Both the position numbers and the translations under genes were made by a program. A DNA stretch of 64,000 nucleotides. Origin: Spirosoma fluviale. Lineage in GTDB: Bacteria; Bacteroidota; Bacteroidia; Cytophagales; Spirosomataceae. The stretch's first letter is position 1, and each line of letters starts with the position of its first letter. The DNA is taken from assembly GCF_900230225.1 (NCBI RefSeq), contig NZ_OCNH01000001.1:2571548-2635547 (forward strand), given 5' to 3'. The notes beneath the pieces were generated by a model that was not told where the DNA came from, searched no databases, and saw only the letters and a program-made list of their open reading frames with translations. Positions 26,662-35,870 of the stretch are shown here, piece by piece.

Positions 26662-26731
26662 CAATACAGGCCGGGAGTTGCCCAACTACATCTATATCGC
26701 AACTCCTTACGCTTCGATCCTTATCTAACAT

Positions 26732-27385
26732 ATGGCAAAAGTTATCATTTTCGGGGTTATGGATACGGCCGAGCTGGCCCATTTCTACCTCACGCACGAT
26801 TCGGAACATGACGTAGTGGCTTTCACCGTGAGTCGCGAATACATGACCGGAAATGAATTTCAGGGCTTACCTCTGGTCGCGTTCGAAGACGTAGAAACGC
26901 TGTTCTCTCCCCAGGAATACAAGTTTTTCGCCCCCATGACCGGCCGAAACATGAACCGAAATCGGGAACGAATCTACCTCGAAGCGAAAGCCAAAGGGTA
27001 CGAGTTCATTTCTTACATCAGTTCAAAAGCCACCCTGTTTGGTAACCAGATCGGCGAAAACTGCTTTATTCTGGAAGACAACACCGTCCAGCCATTTACA
27101 ACAATTGGCAACAACGTTGTGCTGTGGAGTGGCAACCACATTGGTCATCATGGCCAGATAAAAGACCATGTGTTCTTTACCTCGCACGTAGTTATGTCCG
27201 GCCATTGTGTGATTGAGCCGTATTGCTTTTTTGGGGTGAACAGTACTATTCGCGACTTTCTGCATATTGCTACCGGAACCCTTGTCGGAATGGCTTCTGC
27301 CATTTACAAAGACACGGACGAGTGGGGCTTATACCTCGGAAATCCGGCTAAAAAACTACCCAAACCCAGTTACGAAGCGTATTAA
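26732..27385 (+). CDS. NeuD/PglD-like sugar O/N-acyltransferase (left-handed beta helix)
   Basis: 217 residues. An N-terminal Rossmann-like part (KVIIFGVMDTAELAHFYLTHD) binds the sugar nucleotide. From about residue 95 hexapeptide repeats form the left-handed beta helix (TLFGNQIGENCFILEDNTVQPFTTIGNNVVLWSGNHIGHHGQI), with the catalytic His in this stretch and NPAKKL near the end. It probably acetylates the amino sugar made by the aminotransferase at 22563, using acetyl-CoA. Confidence 0.85.
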   Translation: MAKVIIFGVMDTAELAHFYLTHDSEHDVVAFTVSREYMTGNEFQGLPLVAFEDVETLFSPQEYKFFAPMTGRNMNRNRERIYLEAKAKGYEFISYISSKATLFGNQIGENCFILEDNTVQPFTTIGNNVVLWSGNHIGHHGQIKDHVFFTSHVVMSGHCVIEPYCFFGVNSTIRDFLHIATGTLVGMASAIYKDTDEWGLYLGNPAKKLPKPSYEAY

Positions 27386-27411
27386 AGGAGAAAATTCTCC
27401 TGTTCTCCCTG
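27386..27411. repeat. Short palindrome and TTCTCC repeat before a TTG-start gene
   Basis: AGGAGAAaaTTCTCCT is a perfect 7-base inverted repeat, and TTCTCC recurs once downstream in 8-base register. It fills the whole gap between the acyltransferase stop and the next start. Confidence 0.4.
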
Positions 27412-28632
27412 TTGAAAAAACTACTGTTACTAGGCCACGATGCCAACCGGGCGGGTGCACAGATTGTGTTGCTCAACCTCATGCGTTTGTTGAAGGCGGA
27501 AGGTCTTTCCATGCATTTACTGCTGGGTGAAGGTGGTCCACTGCTCGACGACTACCGGGCCATTTGTCCGGTTACCATCTGGCCCGCCCCCAGCCCATAC
27601 GTTGTGGGCGCTCTCGCCGATAAAGTGCTGTTTAAACTGGGCCTGTGGGAGCGTTTTCAGGAGCGGCAACAGACAAGCAGACAACGGGCCATACAAACGG
27701 AGCTAGATATTACTTCGTTCGATCTGGTGCTTGTCAATACCGTTACCAGTAGCCGGTGGTTTGGGCAACTGGCCATACCTGCCCACATACCCGTCGTTAC
27801 CTTCGTGCATGAACTCGACATGTCGGTCCGGATCTATACTCACCCCGACGAGTTGGCTTTTTTGCTCAATCGAACCACGCAGTTGCTGGCGGTATCGAAA
27901 GCGACCGCCCGGTACTACGAACGGCAACACGGCTTTGATCCGGCCCGCATTACGCTGTATACCCTTATTGATACTCCCACCCTGTCCCGCAAGGTCCAAC
28001 AGGCCCGTGAGCAGCCGAGCCCTTACCCGGCGCTGGGTTTACCGGCTAATGCTCTCATTGTGGGCGGCTGCGGCAACGCCGAATGGCGCAAAGGCAACGA
28101 CCTCTTCATTTCGGTGGCCCGGCAAGTGATTGGTCGCGTCCGGGAGAGTTCGTTAGACCCAAAAACGGCCGTTGACCGGCCTGTTCATTTTGTCTGGGTA
28201 GGCGTGCCTTCCGGAAACCTTCGTGACGATCTATTAGTCGATATTCGAAAAGCGGGGCTTAGTGAAAATGTTCACCTGATTCCACCTACGCCGGAGGTAT
28301 TGCGTTACCTGAGTCGGTTCGACGTGTTTCTCCTTTGTTCCCGCGAAGACCCCTACCCGCTGGTGGTGTTTGAAGCGGGCTTGAGCGACGTACCGGTCGT
28401 TTGTTTTGCCGATGCCGGTGGGTCCCCCGAACTCGTAGAAAAAGATGGCGGTTTCGTGGTGCCTTACCTGGACCTCGATGCTATGAGCAGCCGCGTGATC
28501 GACCTGCTTCGGGATCCGGATTTGCGCAAAAAGATGGGGCAGCGACTTGCCCAAAAGATACTCGAACGCCATCCGGCTCAGCAAAGCGTCGAAACTCTTG
28601 TAACTTTGTTTGAGAAACTGACTCGGCAGTAG
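27412..28632 (+). CDS. Glycosyltransferase family 4 protein
   Basis: 406 residues from TTG 27412 (KKLLLLGHDANRAGAQIVLLNLM is a normal GT-B start with the Gly-rich turn). The C-terminal domain has VGGCGNAEWRKGNDLFISVARQV and the donor-site EDPYPLVVFEAGLSDVPVVCF, matching the E-x7-E motif of retaining GT4 enzymes. It should add a sugar from a nucleotide donor at the cytoplasmic face. Donor and acceptor are unknown. Confidence 0.87.
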   Translation: MKKLLLLGHDANRAGAQIVLLNLMRLLKAEGLSMHLLLGEGGPLLDDYRAICPVTIWPAPSPYVVGALADKVLFKLGLWERFQERQQTSRQRAIQTELDITSFDLVLVNTVTSSRWFGQLAIPAHIPVVTFVHELDMSVRIYTHPDELAFLLNRTTQLLAVSKATARYYERQHGFDPARITLYTLIDTPTLSRKVQQAREQPSPYPALGLPANALIVGGCGNAEWRKGNDLFISVARQVIGRVRESSLDPKTAVDRPVHFVWVGVPSGNLRDDLLVDIRKAGLSENVHLIPPTPEVLRYLSRFDVFLLCSREDPYPLVVFEAGLSDVPVVCFADAGGSPELVEKDGGFVVPYLDLDAMSSRVIDLLRDPDLRKKMGQRLAQKILERHPAQQSVETLVTLFEKLTRQ

Positions 28633-28671
28633 CCCCGCTCCACGCTGGTGGCCGTTTGCCGTGCCCAATGT

Positions 28672-29742
28672 ATGACTCTTGCATTCACGATTTGTTCTAT
28701 AAATTATTTAGCTCAGGCCCGTACCCTGGGTGACTCACTTCGACAGACCAACCCTGATTACCAATACATAATCGGGTTAGTTGATAAATTGAGTGTTGCT
28801 AACTTACCCGCAGAGTTGGTTCCGGACTACCCCATGCTGGAGGTAGATAAAATTGGGATTCCCGATTTTGCCGCCATGTGCGACCGCTACGACATTACGG
28901 AGTTAAACACCGCAGTAAAGCCGTTTTACATCGACTACCTGTACCAGACCTACCCGGATGCCAGCGCAGTTATCTATTTTGATCCCGATATCATCGTTTT
29001 TCAGCCGCTCAACGAACTGAATGAAGCCCTGACCCGGCACAGCCTGGTATTAACCCCACACACCTGTTCCCCCACTCCCGACTGGGAGCGTCCCAACGAA
29101 CAGCATCACCTGAATACGGGTATATTCAATCTGGGCTTTATTGGGCTTCGCAACGATGCTACCGCCCATCAATTCGTCAACTGGTGGAAAGACCGCCTGG
29201 TGTACGAATGCCGGATCGACCTCTGCGAAGGCCTTTTTGTCGATCAGCACTGGGTAAACTTTGCCCCCGTTTATTTCAACAACGTTCTGATCGATCATCA
29301 CTTAGGCTATAATATGGCCTACTGGAATCTGCACGAACGCTTTATTAGCCAAACCGATGCCGGAAACTGGGTAGTAAGTGGAGAACGGGCATCTACGCCA
29401 GCACAACAAACCGAGCCATTACAGTTTTTTCATTTTAGCGGCTACAATCCGGATAAGCCCGATGAGATTTCCAAATACCAAACGCGTTACAGCTTTCCCA
29501 ATAAGTCTAACCAGACCGGCGGAAAGCCATACCGCTTTGCCGATAAGCCCGAACAGCAGCGACCCGATGTAAGGCCTCTGTTCGATTTATACCGCAATCA
29601 ACTGCTGGCTAACCAGAACGAACTATATCGCCAATACCCCTGCGTGTATATCAAGCCGCCTAAAGTTTTCCGTTATCAGCGGGTACGTAAGCTGTTGAAG
29701 CTGCCTTTCAACAAACTTATCACGCTCTTAGAATCTCGTTAA
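28672..29742 (+). CDS. Glycosyltransferase-like protein with DPD motif
   Basis: 356 residues from ATG 28672. FTICSINYLAQARTLGDSLRQTNPDYQYIIGLVD is a GT-A opening like that of GT8 enzymes, and VIYFDPDIIVFQPL gives a DxD metal motif at 104-106. NTGIFNLGFIGL and DQHWVNFAPVYF line the likely acceptor side, and HFSGYNPDKPDEISKYQTRY closes the domain. It has a paralogue at 32656 with the same architecture. The specific sugar is unknown. Confidence 0.78.
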   Translation: MTLAFTICSINYLAQARTLGDSLRQTNPDYQYIIGLVDKLSVANLPAELVPDYPMLEVDKIGIPDFAAMCDRYDITELNTAVKPFYIDYLYQTYPDASAVIYFDPDIIVFQPLNELNEALTRHSLVLTPHTCSPTPDWERPNEQHHLNTGIFNLGFIGLRNDATAHQFVNWWKDRLVYECRIDLCEGLFVDQHWVNFAPVYFNNVLIDHHLGYNMAYWNLHERFISQTDAGNWVVSGERASTPAQQTEPLQFFHFSGYNPDKPDEISKYQTRYSFPNKSNQTGGKPYRFADKPEQQRPDVRPLFDLYRNQLLANQNELYRQYPCVYIKPPKVFRYQRVRKLLKLPFNKLITLLESR

Positions 29743-29744
29743 CT

Positions 29745-30779
29745 ATGACAGAAGGGCCTCGTTTTCGGGAAATCTGGATCTATCGCTACCACAAGATCAC
29801 CCACATTGTGGGTAAGTTCTGGTCGTTTGCGGTTAAGTACATTCAACTCCGTTTGCTGAAAAGCCGATTGAGAGACCGGCAACTGGTTGCCATTATCTTA
29901 TCTGAACAGATGGGCGATATTATTGCCTGCGAACCGGTTTCGCGGGAAGTACGCCAGCTTCATCCCAATGCCTATATCCTCTGGGTCGTCAAGGAAGCCT
30001 TCGTCGACCTGGTCAGATACAACCCGAATCTGGATGGATTTCTGGTCGAAAAATGCCCCGGCGAACGAGTACAACTGCTTCGCTCCGGCATCTACGACAA
30101 GGTATATAACTTGCACATTTCGCATAGAAAGTGTAAATACTGCCCCGAAGACCCCGTTAACCCAACGGCAGATGAGTTAGGGCTTACCTTCGATAATTAT
30201 TATCACCGGGGCGACTTACTATACATGTTCTCGCAGGCGGCCGGGTTACCCCCCATTACCGACGAGCCCCGGATGTATATCCCGGAAGCCATTAAACAAG
30301 CCGTAAAAGCCCGTAAACTGCCCAAACAGCCCATTGTGATCCACTGTCAGTCAAGCCATGTTGCCCGCGACTGGCCCGCAGCGAACTGGAATAAGCTGGT
30401 CGACTGGCTATTGGCAACGTATCCTTACCCGGTTATTGAAGTGGGGCTTACGCCAACCATCCGTACCAACAACCCACGGTTTGCCAGCTTGTGCGGTCAG
30501 CTAAATCTGCTCGAAACGGCCGAAGTGATCCAACACGCCCGGTTGTTCATTGGTATCGACAGCGGACCGGCGCACATGGCCAATGCAGCGGGCGTAACCG
30601 GCATTCTGCTGTTAGGAAAACTGTATGACTTTGTCGATTACCTGCCCTACTCAGGCCGGTATAAACGAGGGGAGGGGGTGACGATTCTTAACAACTTTGG
30701 TCATCCATGCGCTGAACTACCCTACGATTGGGTTCAACAGGCCGTTCAGCAAGAGGTAGGTCAACCCAAACGAGTATGA
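29745..30779 (+). CDS. Glycosyltransferase family 9 (heptosyltransferase-like) protein
   Basis: 344 residues. The two domains of ADP-heptose:LPS heptosyltransferases are seen: an N-terminal half with VAIILSEQMGDIIACEPVSREVRQLHP, and a C-terminal half with QSSHVARDWPAANWNKLVDWLL and the donor-site FIGIDSGPAHMANAAGV. Whether the donor is a heptose is not clear, although a GmhA-like gene occurs at 11716. Starts 2 bases after the previous stop; its own stop overlaps the next start. Confidence 0.85.
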   Translation: MTEGPRFREIWIYRYHKITHIVGKFWSFAVKYIQLRLLKSRLRDRQLVAIILSEQMGDIIACEPVSREVRQLHPNAYILWVVKEAFVDLVRYNPNLDGFLVEKCPGERVQLLRSGIYDKVYNLHISHRKCKYCPEDPVNPTADELGLTFDNYYHRGDLLYMFSQAAGLPPITDEPRMYIPEAIKQAVKARKLPKQPIVIHCQSSHVARDWPAANWNKLVDWLLATYPYPVIEVGLTPTIRTNNPRFASLCGQLNLLETAEVIQHARLFIGIDSGPAHMANAAGVTGILLLGKLYDFVDYLPYSGRYKRGEGVTILNNFGHPCAELPYDWVQQAVQQEVGQPKRV

Positions 30780-31603
30780 TGCAGTCCAGCTCTGTTAGTG
30801 TCAACATAGTTATACCGGCCTACAAGGCTCAACTCACCGATTATGAGCGCATTGCCCTAACGCAATGTGTTCGGGTGCTGGGCAATTACCCGATCTGGCT
30901 CGCTACACCCCACGCCCTCGACATCACGGCTTATCAGGAAATAGGCCCCAATGTAAACGCCCGAACGTTCGACGAACGCTATTTCACGGATGTACAGGGC
31001 TACAACCGGCTCATGCTGTCCGAAGAGTTTTACAGCGCGTTTACTGATCAGGAATACGTGCTGATTTACCAGTTGGATGCGTTTGTCTTTCAGGATGACC
31101 TGGCTTACTGGTGTCAGCAAAACTACGATTACATTGGCGCGCCCTGGCTCCGCGACCGCGACTTTACGGGCTGGTTCGATAAATTCGATTTTACGATTCG
31201 GCAGCGTTTGGCTACCTGGCTAAACCTCAAAAAACCGGACGGCATTACCCCGCGAGAAATTATAAACCTCAACGGAGTCGGCAACGGCGGCCTTACCCTC
31301 CGGCGCGTGTCGGCAATGCTGCGCTGCCTAAAACGATTCAAGCATAAAATTGACGAGTACGAACGCAAAACGCTGCACCAATACCACGAAGATGTTTTCT
31401 GGGGTATAGAAGTCAATCGGTACTGGCCTCATTTGCGCATACCCTCCTATCGGAAAGCGCTCCACTTTTCCATTGAGTTTTTTCCTCAGTGGGCCGTTGA
31501 GCATTACAACCAGGGCCAGTTACCCTTCGGTTGCCACGCCTGGAACATCCACGGTACCGACTACTGGCGACCTGTTTTTGCCCGGTATGGCTATCAAATC
31601 TGA
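30776..31603 (+). CDS. DUF5672 family protein, probable glycosyltransferase
   Basis: 275 residues from ATG 30776, overlapping the previous stop by 4 bases (ATGA). VNIVIPAYKAQLTDYERIALTQCVRVLGNYPIWLATP opens the chain, and EYVLIYQLDAFVFQDDLAYWCQQNYDYIGAPWL holds an acidic LDAFVF motif in the place of DxD. NLNGVGNGGLTLRRVSAML follows. These are the marks of DUF5672, found in glycan loci with GT-A-like folds. No characterised activity is known to me. Confidence 0.75.
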   Translation: MMQSSSVSVNIVIPAYKAQLTDYERIALTQCVRVLGNYPIWLATPHALDITAYQEIGPNVNARTFDERYFTDVQGYNRLMLSEEFYSAFTDQEYVLIYQLDAFVFQDDLAYWCQQNYDYIGAPWLRDRDFTGWFDKFDFTIRQRLATWLNLKKPDGITPREIINLNGVGNGGLTLRRVSAMLRCLKRFKHKIDEYERKTLHQYHEDVFWGIEVNRYWPHLRIPSYRKALHFSIEFFPQWAVEHYNQGQLPFGCHAWNIHGTDYWRPVFARYGYQI

Positions 31604-31611
31604 TTCATTGC

Positions 31612-32637
31612 ATGAACGAAAGTCCACGTCCAACCATCTCCATTGCCCTTTGTACGTATAACGGCATCGCCTACTTGCCCGTACAATGGCAGAGCTTGCT
31701 TGAACAACAGCAACTGCCCAACGAAATCGTTATCTGCGATGACCAGTCTACTGATGGCACCACCGAATTGATTGCCAAACTTGCCGCTGATGCGCCCTTT
31801 TCGGTGCGGGTTCTCGAAAATACGGTACGGCTGGGGTCCAATAAAAATTTCGAACGGGCGCTGTCAGCCTGTACCGGCGACTTGATCTTTTTGTGCGATC
31901 AGGACGATTTCTGGTTACCCGAAAAAATTGCCACCATGACCCGGTACATGATGCAGCATCCCGAAGCGCAGGTAGCGTTTTGCGACGCCTGGGTTACGGA
32001 CGAGCGGCTTCAGGAAAAGAAAGGGCGATTCTGGGAGGTTGTCCGCTTCGATAAAAAGGCACAAACCCGCTGGAAAACGGGCGAATCGCTGGAAGTGCTG
32101 CTGGACGGAAATCGAATGATGGGCTGTGCTACCGTTGTCCGTAAATCGTTTTTGGCCACAGTGCTGCCGGTACCCAATGACTTACCTACCGATTATATCT
32201 ACGATGGCTGGATGGCATTGGTAGCCGCTACCAGCAACGCTGTACATTTCATTGATGCCCCATTTCAACTTTACCGAACCCACGTTCAGCAACAGGTTGG
32301 CGTACGTGAGAAAGAAGCGGCTGAGTCGGTGCGGTTGCAGGATCGGCTGGCCCGTCGACGGGCGGGTAAACTGGCCCCCCTTCGCGAAAAACAGATTAAT
32401 CTGACCAAAATAAGCCAGTTGCTGAGCAAACGTGTTTCGGAAACGGCACCGGGGTTTTCTCAACTTCGCCGACGATTAGCCCATTTTACCATGCGCAGCA
32501 GTTTGCCCAATAACCGGCTTGGCCGGGTACTACCGGTTCTGCGTAGTCTGCAGCGCGGCAACTACAACCGGTATGCCGACGCATCGGCCAACTGGTACGC
32601 CCCATACCTGGCGATGTTGGGCGATTTACTCGAATGA
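31612..32637 (+). CDS. Glycosyltransferase family 2 protein
   Basis: 341 residues from ATG 31612; an upstream in-frame ATG lies in the previous gene. GT2 fold: ISIALCTYNGIAYLPVQWQSLLEQ (about 9-32), EIVICDDQSTDGTTELI (the Asp pair binding UDP), DLIFLCDQDDFWLPEKI (the DxD at about 100). Rhamnosyl- or other hexosyltransferases of O-antigen loci look like this. Short spacing to the genes on both sides suggests one transcript. Confidence 0.88.
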   Translation: MNESPRPTISIALCTYNGIAYLPVQWQSLLEQQQLPNEIVICDDQSTDGTTELIAKLAADAPFSVRVLENTVRLGSNKNFERALSACTGDLIFLCDQDDFWLPEKIATMTRYMMQHPEAQVAFCDAWVTDERLQEKKGRFWEVVRFDKKAQTRWKTGESLEVLLDGNRMMGCATVVRKSFLATVLPVPNDLPTDYIYDGWMALVAATSNAVHFIDAPFQLYRTHVQQQVGVREKEAAESVRLQDRLARRRAGKLAPLREKQINLTKISQLLSKRVSETAPGFSQLRRRLAHFTMRSSLPNNRLGRVLPVLRSLQRGNYNRYADASANWYAPYLAMLGDLLE

Positions 32638-32647
32638 CGTAGCTTTG
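32616..32647 (+). promoter_or_regulatory. Candidate Bacteroidota promoter (TTG-N21-TAGCTTTG)
   Basis: TTG at 32616-32618 and TAGCTTTG at 32640-32647 are 21 bases apart, matching the -33/-7 pattern. It lies at the end of the GT2 gene, and the next start codon (GTG 32656) is only 8 bases on, implying a very short leader. Confidence 0.4.
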
Positions 32648-32655
32648 CAATTACT

Positions 32656-33663
32656 GTGCTATTAACCATCTGTACCCTCTCACAACTTCCCCAGGCGATT
32701 GCCTTGGGCGACAGTTTTACTCGTCATTCGGTCCACGCTACCGGTAGCTCTTCGGTTATCCTGGGGCTGGTCGATGATCCGGCCCGTTTACCCGTCGGCT
32801 TCGTTTCGCCTTATCCGCTTCTGCCCGTCAGTGAGTTACTTGAGACTACACTATTGGCAGAATTGTCAGCGCGTTACACCCCGACAGAGTTTGCCGCGGC
32901 CTGTAAACCAACCTTTATTGCTGAGGTATTTCGGCGCTACCCCGAAGTTGATAAACTTCTTTATGCCGACCCAAACGTGTACTTCACGGGCTCGTTGTCG
33001 ACTATCTGGCAGAACCTTGAGGAGTCAACCGCCTTGCTGACCCCGTTTATTACCCGAAATCCAGCCGATTCCCTCTGGCCCGACGAGAAGTTTTTTCAGA
33101 ACATCGGCCTGTACAGCTCCGATTTTCTTGGTTTCCGCCGATCTGCCGAAACCGATAAGCTATTAGCCTGGTGGACAGACCGGGTTCAGCAACGCGCATT
33201 TATAAACTATTGCGAAGGCCTTTGTCTCGACCAGATCTGGCTAATGCATGTGCCGGTCTTTTTTAAGGATGTGCGGATCATCAAGAATCCGGGCTGGCAC
33301 GTTGCTCTCTGGAACCTGCATGAGCGCAGCCTTCAGCAAACAGAGAACGGCTGGCAAGTAACAGGGCCCGAAGGACAGGATCAGCCCCTGCTATTCATGA
33401 ACGTCAAAGGATGGCTTCACCCCGATCAGGGATTTTTTCCGCATCAGAACCGGCTTCGCCTTTCAGATAGGGCCGAACTTGCCCCACTACTGGCTACTTA
33501 CCGGCAAGCACTCACTGCTCATGAAGGACTTATGCAATGTCCGGTAAAGTCAACGTACGGACAACAGCCGGAACCGGTCGTTTTGCGGGGCTGGCGTTAT
33601 ACGGCAGTCCAGTCGTTTCGAAGCGTTACCCGATTGATTGATCAGTTCTCTATCCCACGCTAA
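32656..33663 (+). CDS. Glycosyltransferase-like protein, paralogue with altered DxD
   Basis: 335 residues from GTG 32656. The same layout as the protein at 28672: LTICTLSQLPQAIALGDSF start, YADPNVYFTGSL where DPD is expected, NIGLYSSDFLGF, CLDQIWLMHVPVFF and WHVALWNLHER. The third residue of the metal motif is Asn107 rather than Asp, so metal binding may be weaker or the enzyme altered. The two genes probably arose by duplication within the locus. Confidence 0.75.
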   Translation: MLLTICTLSQLPQAIALGDSFTRHSVHATGSSSVILGLVDDPARLPVGFVSPYPLLPVSELLETTLLAELSARYTPTEFAAACKPTFIAEVFRRYPEVDKLLYADPNVYFTGSLSTIWQNLEESTALLTPFITRNPADSLWPDEKFFQNIGLYSSDFLGFRRSAETDKLLAWWTDRVQQRAFINYCEGLCLDQIWLMHVPVFFKDVRIIKNPGWHVALWNLHERSLQQTENGWQVTGPEGQDQPLLFMNVKGWLHPDQGFFPHQNRLRLSDRAELAPLLATYRQALTAHEGLMQCPVKSTYGQQPEPVVLRGWRYTAVQSFRSVTRLIDQFSIPR

Positions 33664-33722
33664 GCGTTTAACCCGTTGGAGGAATATTGCGTATGGAGTA
33701 AGGTTTTATCCCCTATTAACTC

Positions 33723-33730
33723 TAATTTTG
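33723..33730 (+). promoter_or_regulatory. Possible -7 promoter element (TAATTTTG)
   Basis: Matches TAnnTTTG about 55 bases before the ATG at 33785, in the 121-base gap after the previous gene. No clear TTTG lies at the expected upstream distance; a TTTT is at 33704-33707. Confidence 0.3.
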
Positions 33731-33784
33731 TAGGCAAATCATCTCAGAAAAATACAAACGACCTTCGTTTGTAGATTTCCCTTC

Positions 33785-34894
33785 ATGAAAGTACTTTACG
33801 ACCATCAATCGTTCACGGGCGTACCCTACGGGGGCGTTTCCCGCTATTTTTTTGAACTGATGCGTTCGTTTGCCAAGCGAACAGATATTGAATTTGAACT
33901 ATCCCTGCGATTATCCAATAACGAATATCTCGATCAGGCTTCCTTTAGTCGGCATCTACGCTATCGGAGTTTGGCTCAGGTTCGGAATGCTCATCGGGTT
34001 GCCTCCGTTCTAAACAGACTATATAGCCTTCGGCGCGTCAAAGCAGGAAAATTTGACATTTTTCACCCGACCTACTATCATCGCTATTTTCTGGATTCGC
34101 TGGGCAACAAGCCTTTTGTCATCTCTTTCCACGATGCAACCAGCGAACGATACGGCAACATCTACCCTGAAGTAGGCGAAGGGTTATACGATCTGAAGAA
34201 GGTGTTACTACGCCGGGCCGACTGCATTATTGCCGTTTCTGAGTTTTCGAAGCAGGAGATCATGCGTTTTTTCACGGTAGAACCGGAGAAGATAAAAGTT
34301 ATTCATCTGGGCACAACGCTGGGGGAATATGCATCGGCAAGTGAATACAACATCCCGCCTTTGCAGGCTCCTTATTTACTGTATGTGGGCAAACGGGGGC
34401 TGTACAAAAACTTCACCGGCTTTTTCCGGGCAATACAGCCTGTTTTGCAGCGGCATCCCGATTTACATCTAATCTGTGCCGGAGGGGGGGCGTTCAGTCG
34501 AGACGAGCAGACCCTGTTTCATGCGTCCCGACTGGCGAACCGCGTTCATTACCGGCCAGCTTCCGATGCCAGTCTGCTATCCCTGTACAAACATGCCCGT
34601 GCCTTTGTTTTTCCTTCCTTGAATGAAGGCTTCGGCATACCCGTTCTGGAAGCGTACAGTGGCGGCTGTGCCGTTGTGTTGAGCAACCGAAGTTCACTAC
34701 CCGAAGTAGCTGCCGATGCCGCTCTTTATTTTGACCCCGAAGACGATGAGTCAATCGCTGAAGCCATCGAGCGCGTTGTTACAGACGATGCATTGTGTGC
34801 CGACCTACGCCTGAGAGGAATTGAGCGGCTGCGGAATTTTTCATGTGATAAAACCGCCTGCCAAACATTGGAGGTTTATAAATCTCTCCACTAA
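33785..34894 (+). CDS. Glycosyltransferase family 4 protein
   Basis: 369 residues. The N-terminal half opens with LYDHQSFTGVPYGGVSRYFFELMRSF, with the Gly-Gly acceptor loop. ADCIIAVSEFSKQEIMRFF is the conserved mid-domain. The donor domain has LLYVGKRGLYKNFTGFFRAI and FPSLNEGFGIPVLEAYSGGCAVVLSNRSSLPEVAADAALYFDPED with the E-x7-E pair. Mannosyltransferase-like GT4 members are the closest in look. A 121-base gap before it suggests a separate promoter. Confidence 0.88.
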   Translation: MKVLYDHQSFTGVPYGGVSRYFFELMRSFAKRTDIEFELSLRLSNNEYLDQASFSRHLRYRSLAQVRNAHRVASVLNRLYSLRRVKAGKFDIFHPTYYHRYFLDSLGNKPFVISFHDATSERYGNIYPEVGEGLYDLKKVLLRRADCIIAVSEFSKQEIMRFFTVEPEKIKVIHLGTTLGEYASASEYNIPPLQAPYLLYVGKRGLYKNFTGFFRAIQPVLQRHPDLHLICAGGGAFSRDEQTLFHASRLANRVHYRPASDASLLSLYKHARAFVFPSLNEGFGIPVLEAYSGGCAVVLSNRSSLPEVAADAALYFDPEDDESIAEAIERVVTDDALCADLRLRGIERLRNFSCDKTACQTLEVYKSLH

Positions 34895-34897
34895 CCG

Positions 34898-35788
34898 ATG
34901 GCATCGACTCCTGTTTCCCTTCATACATTTGTTACTCAGCCGTACTCGTCTGCTCCGGCTAACCCTACGGATGCCAGCAAGTATCCAAAACTTACCATCG
35001 TTACCCCGTCTTACAATCAGGCACAGTACCTGGAGCGCACCATCCTGAGCGTATTGAATCAGCAATATCCGAATCTGGAATATTTTATCATGGATGGGGG
35101 CTCTACCGATGGCAGTGTGGATATTATAAAAAAGTATGAACCCTACCTGGCTGGCTGGGTAAGTGAAAAGGATAAAGGGCAAACGGATGCCATAAACAAA
35201 GGCTTCAAACGAGCAACCGGCGACTACGTCGCTTTTCAAAACTCCGACGATGTCTTTGCTCCAGACGCGTTTCATCGGGTTGCCCAGGCCTGGCGCAAAG
35301 CACCGGATACGGACGTTTTTTTTGGAGATATGTACATCACCAATGAAACTGACGTTATTCTGGAAGAAATGCGGGCACCGGCTTTTTGCGCAGAATGCCA
35401 TATTTACGAAGGAATGCAGGTGTTTAATCAGTCGCTGTTTATCCGCCGGGAGCAATTACTCCGACTGGGCATGCTCGACGAAAGCCTGCGCTTTGTGATC
35501 GACTATGAGATTGTTGCCCGATTAGGCGTTCAGCCCGGTATGCGTTTTCAACACGTTGACGGATTCTGGGGCGGGTTTCGGGTACAGCCCGACGCGAAGT
35601 CGTCTACCATTGCGGCCACTGTGGGCCTTCAGGAACACAGGCAGATAAAAGAGAAATACCAGCCGATGTTAACTTCACGTCTGGGAGCCTCTTTCTGGCA
35701 ACGTTATTGTCGACTACGCAAGCTGATGACTTTCGTGCTCAAAGGTGAGTTCGCCTACGTACGGCATCGCCTTCGTCTGAATAAATAG
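34898..35788 (+). CDS. Glycosyltransferase family 2 protein
   Basis: 296 residues, starting 3 bases after the previous stop. KLTIVTPSYNQAQYLERTILSVLNQQYPNLEYFIMDGGSTDGSVDII, then KGQTDAINKGFKRATGDYVAFQNSDDVF, is a typical GT2 WcaA-like core with the DxD-equivalent NSDD. The C-terminal helices hold MRFQHVDGFWGGFR. Sugar specificity is unknown. Confidence 0.88.
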   Translation: MASTPVSLHTFVTQPYSSAPANPTDASKYPKLTIVTPSYNQAQYLERTILSVLNQQYPNLEYFIMDGGSTDGSVDIIKKYEPYLAGWVSEKDKGQTDAINKGFKRATGDYVAFQNSDDVFAPDAFHRVAQAWRKAPDTDVFFGDMYITNETDVILEEMRAPAFCAECHIYEGMQVFNQSLFIRREQLLRLGMLDESLRFVIDYEIVARLGVQPGMRFQHVDGFWGGFRVQPDAKSSTIAATVGLQEHRQIKEKYQPMLTSRLGASFWQRYCRLRKLMTFVLKGEFAYVRHRLRLNK

Positions 35789-35870
35789 AATGTCAATAGG
35801 TGTACACAAGCGCGTATCCTTACGTCTAATCGACACCGTTGACCTCAACCCTATTAATTGAGTCCAACTT

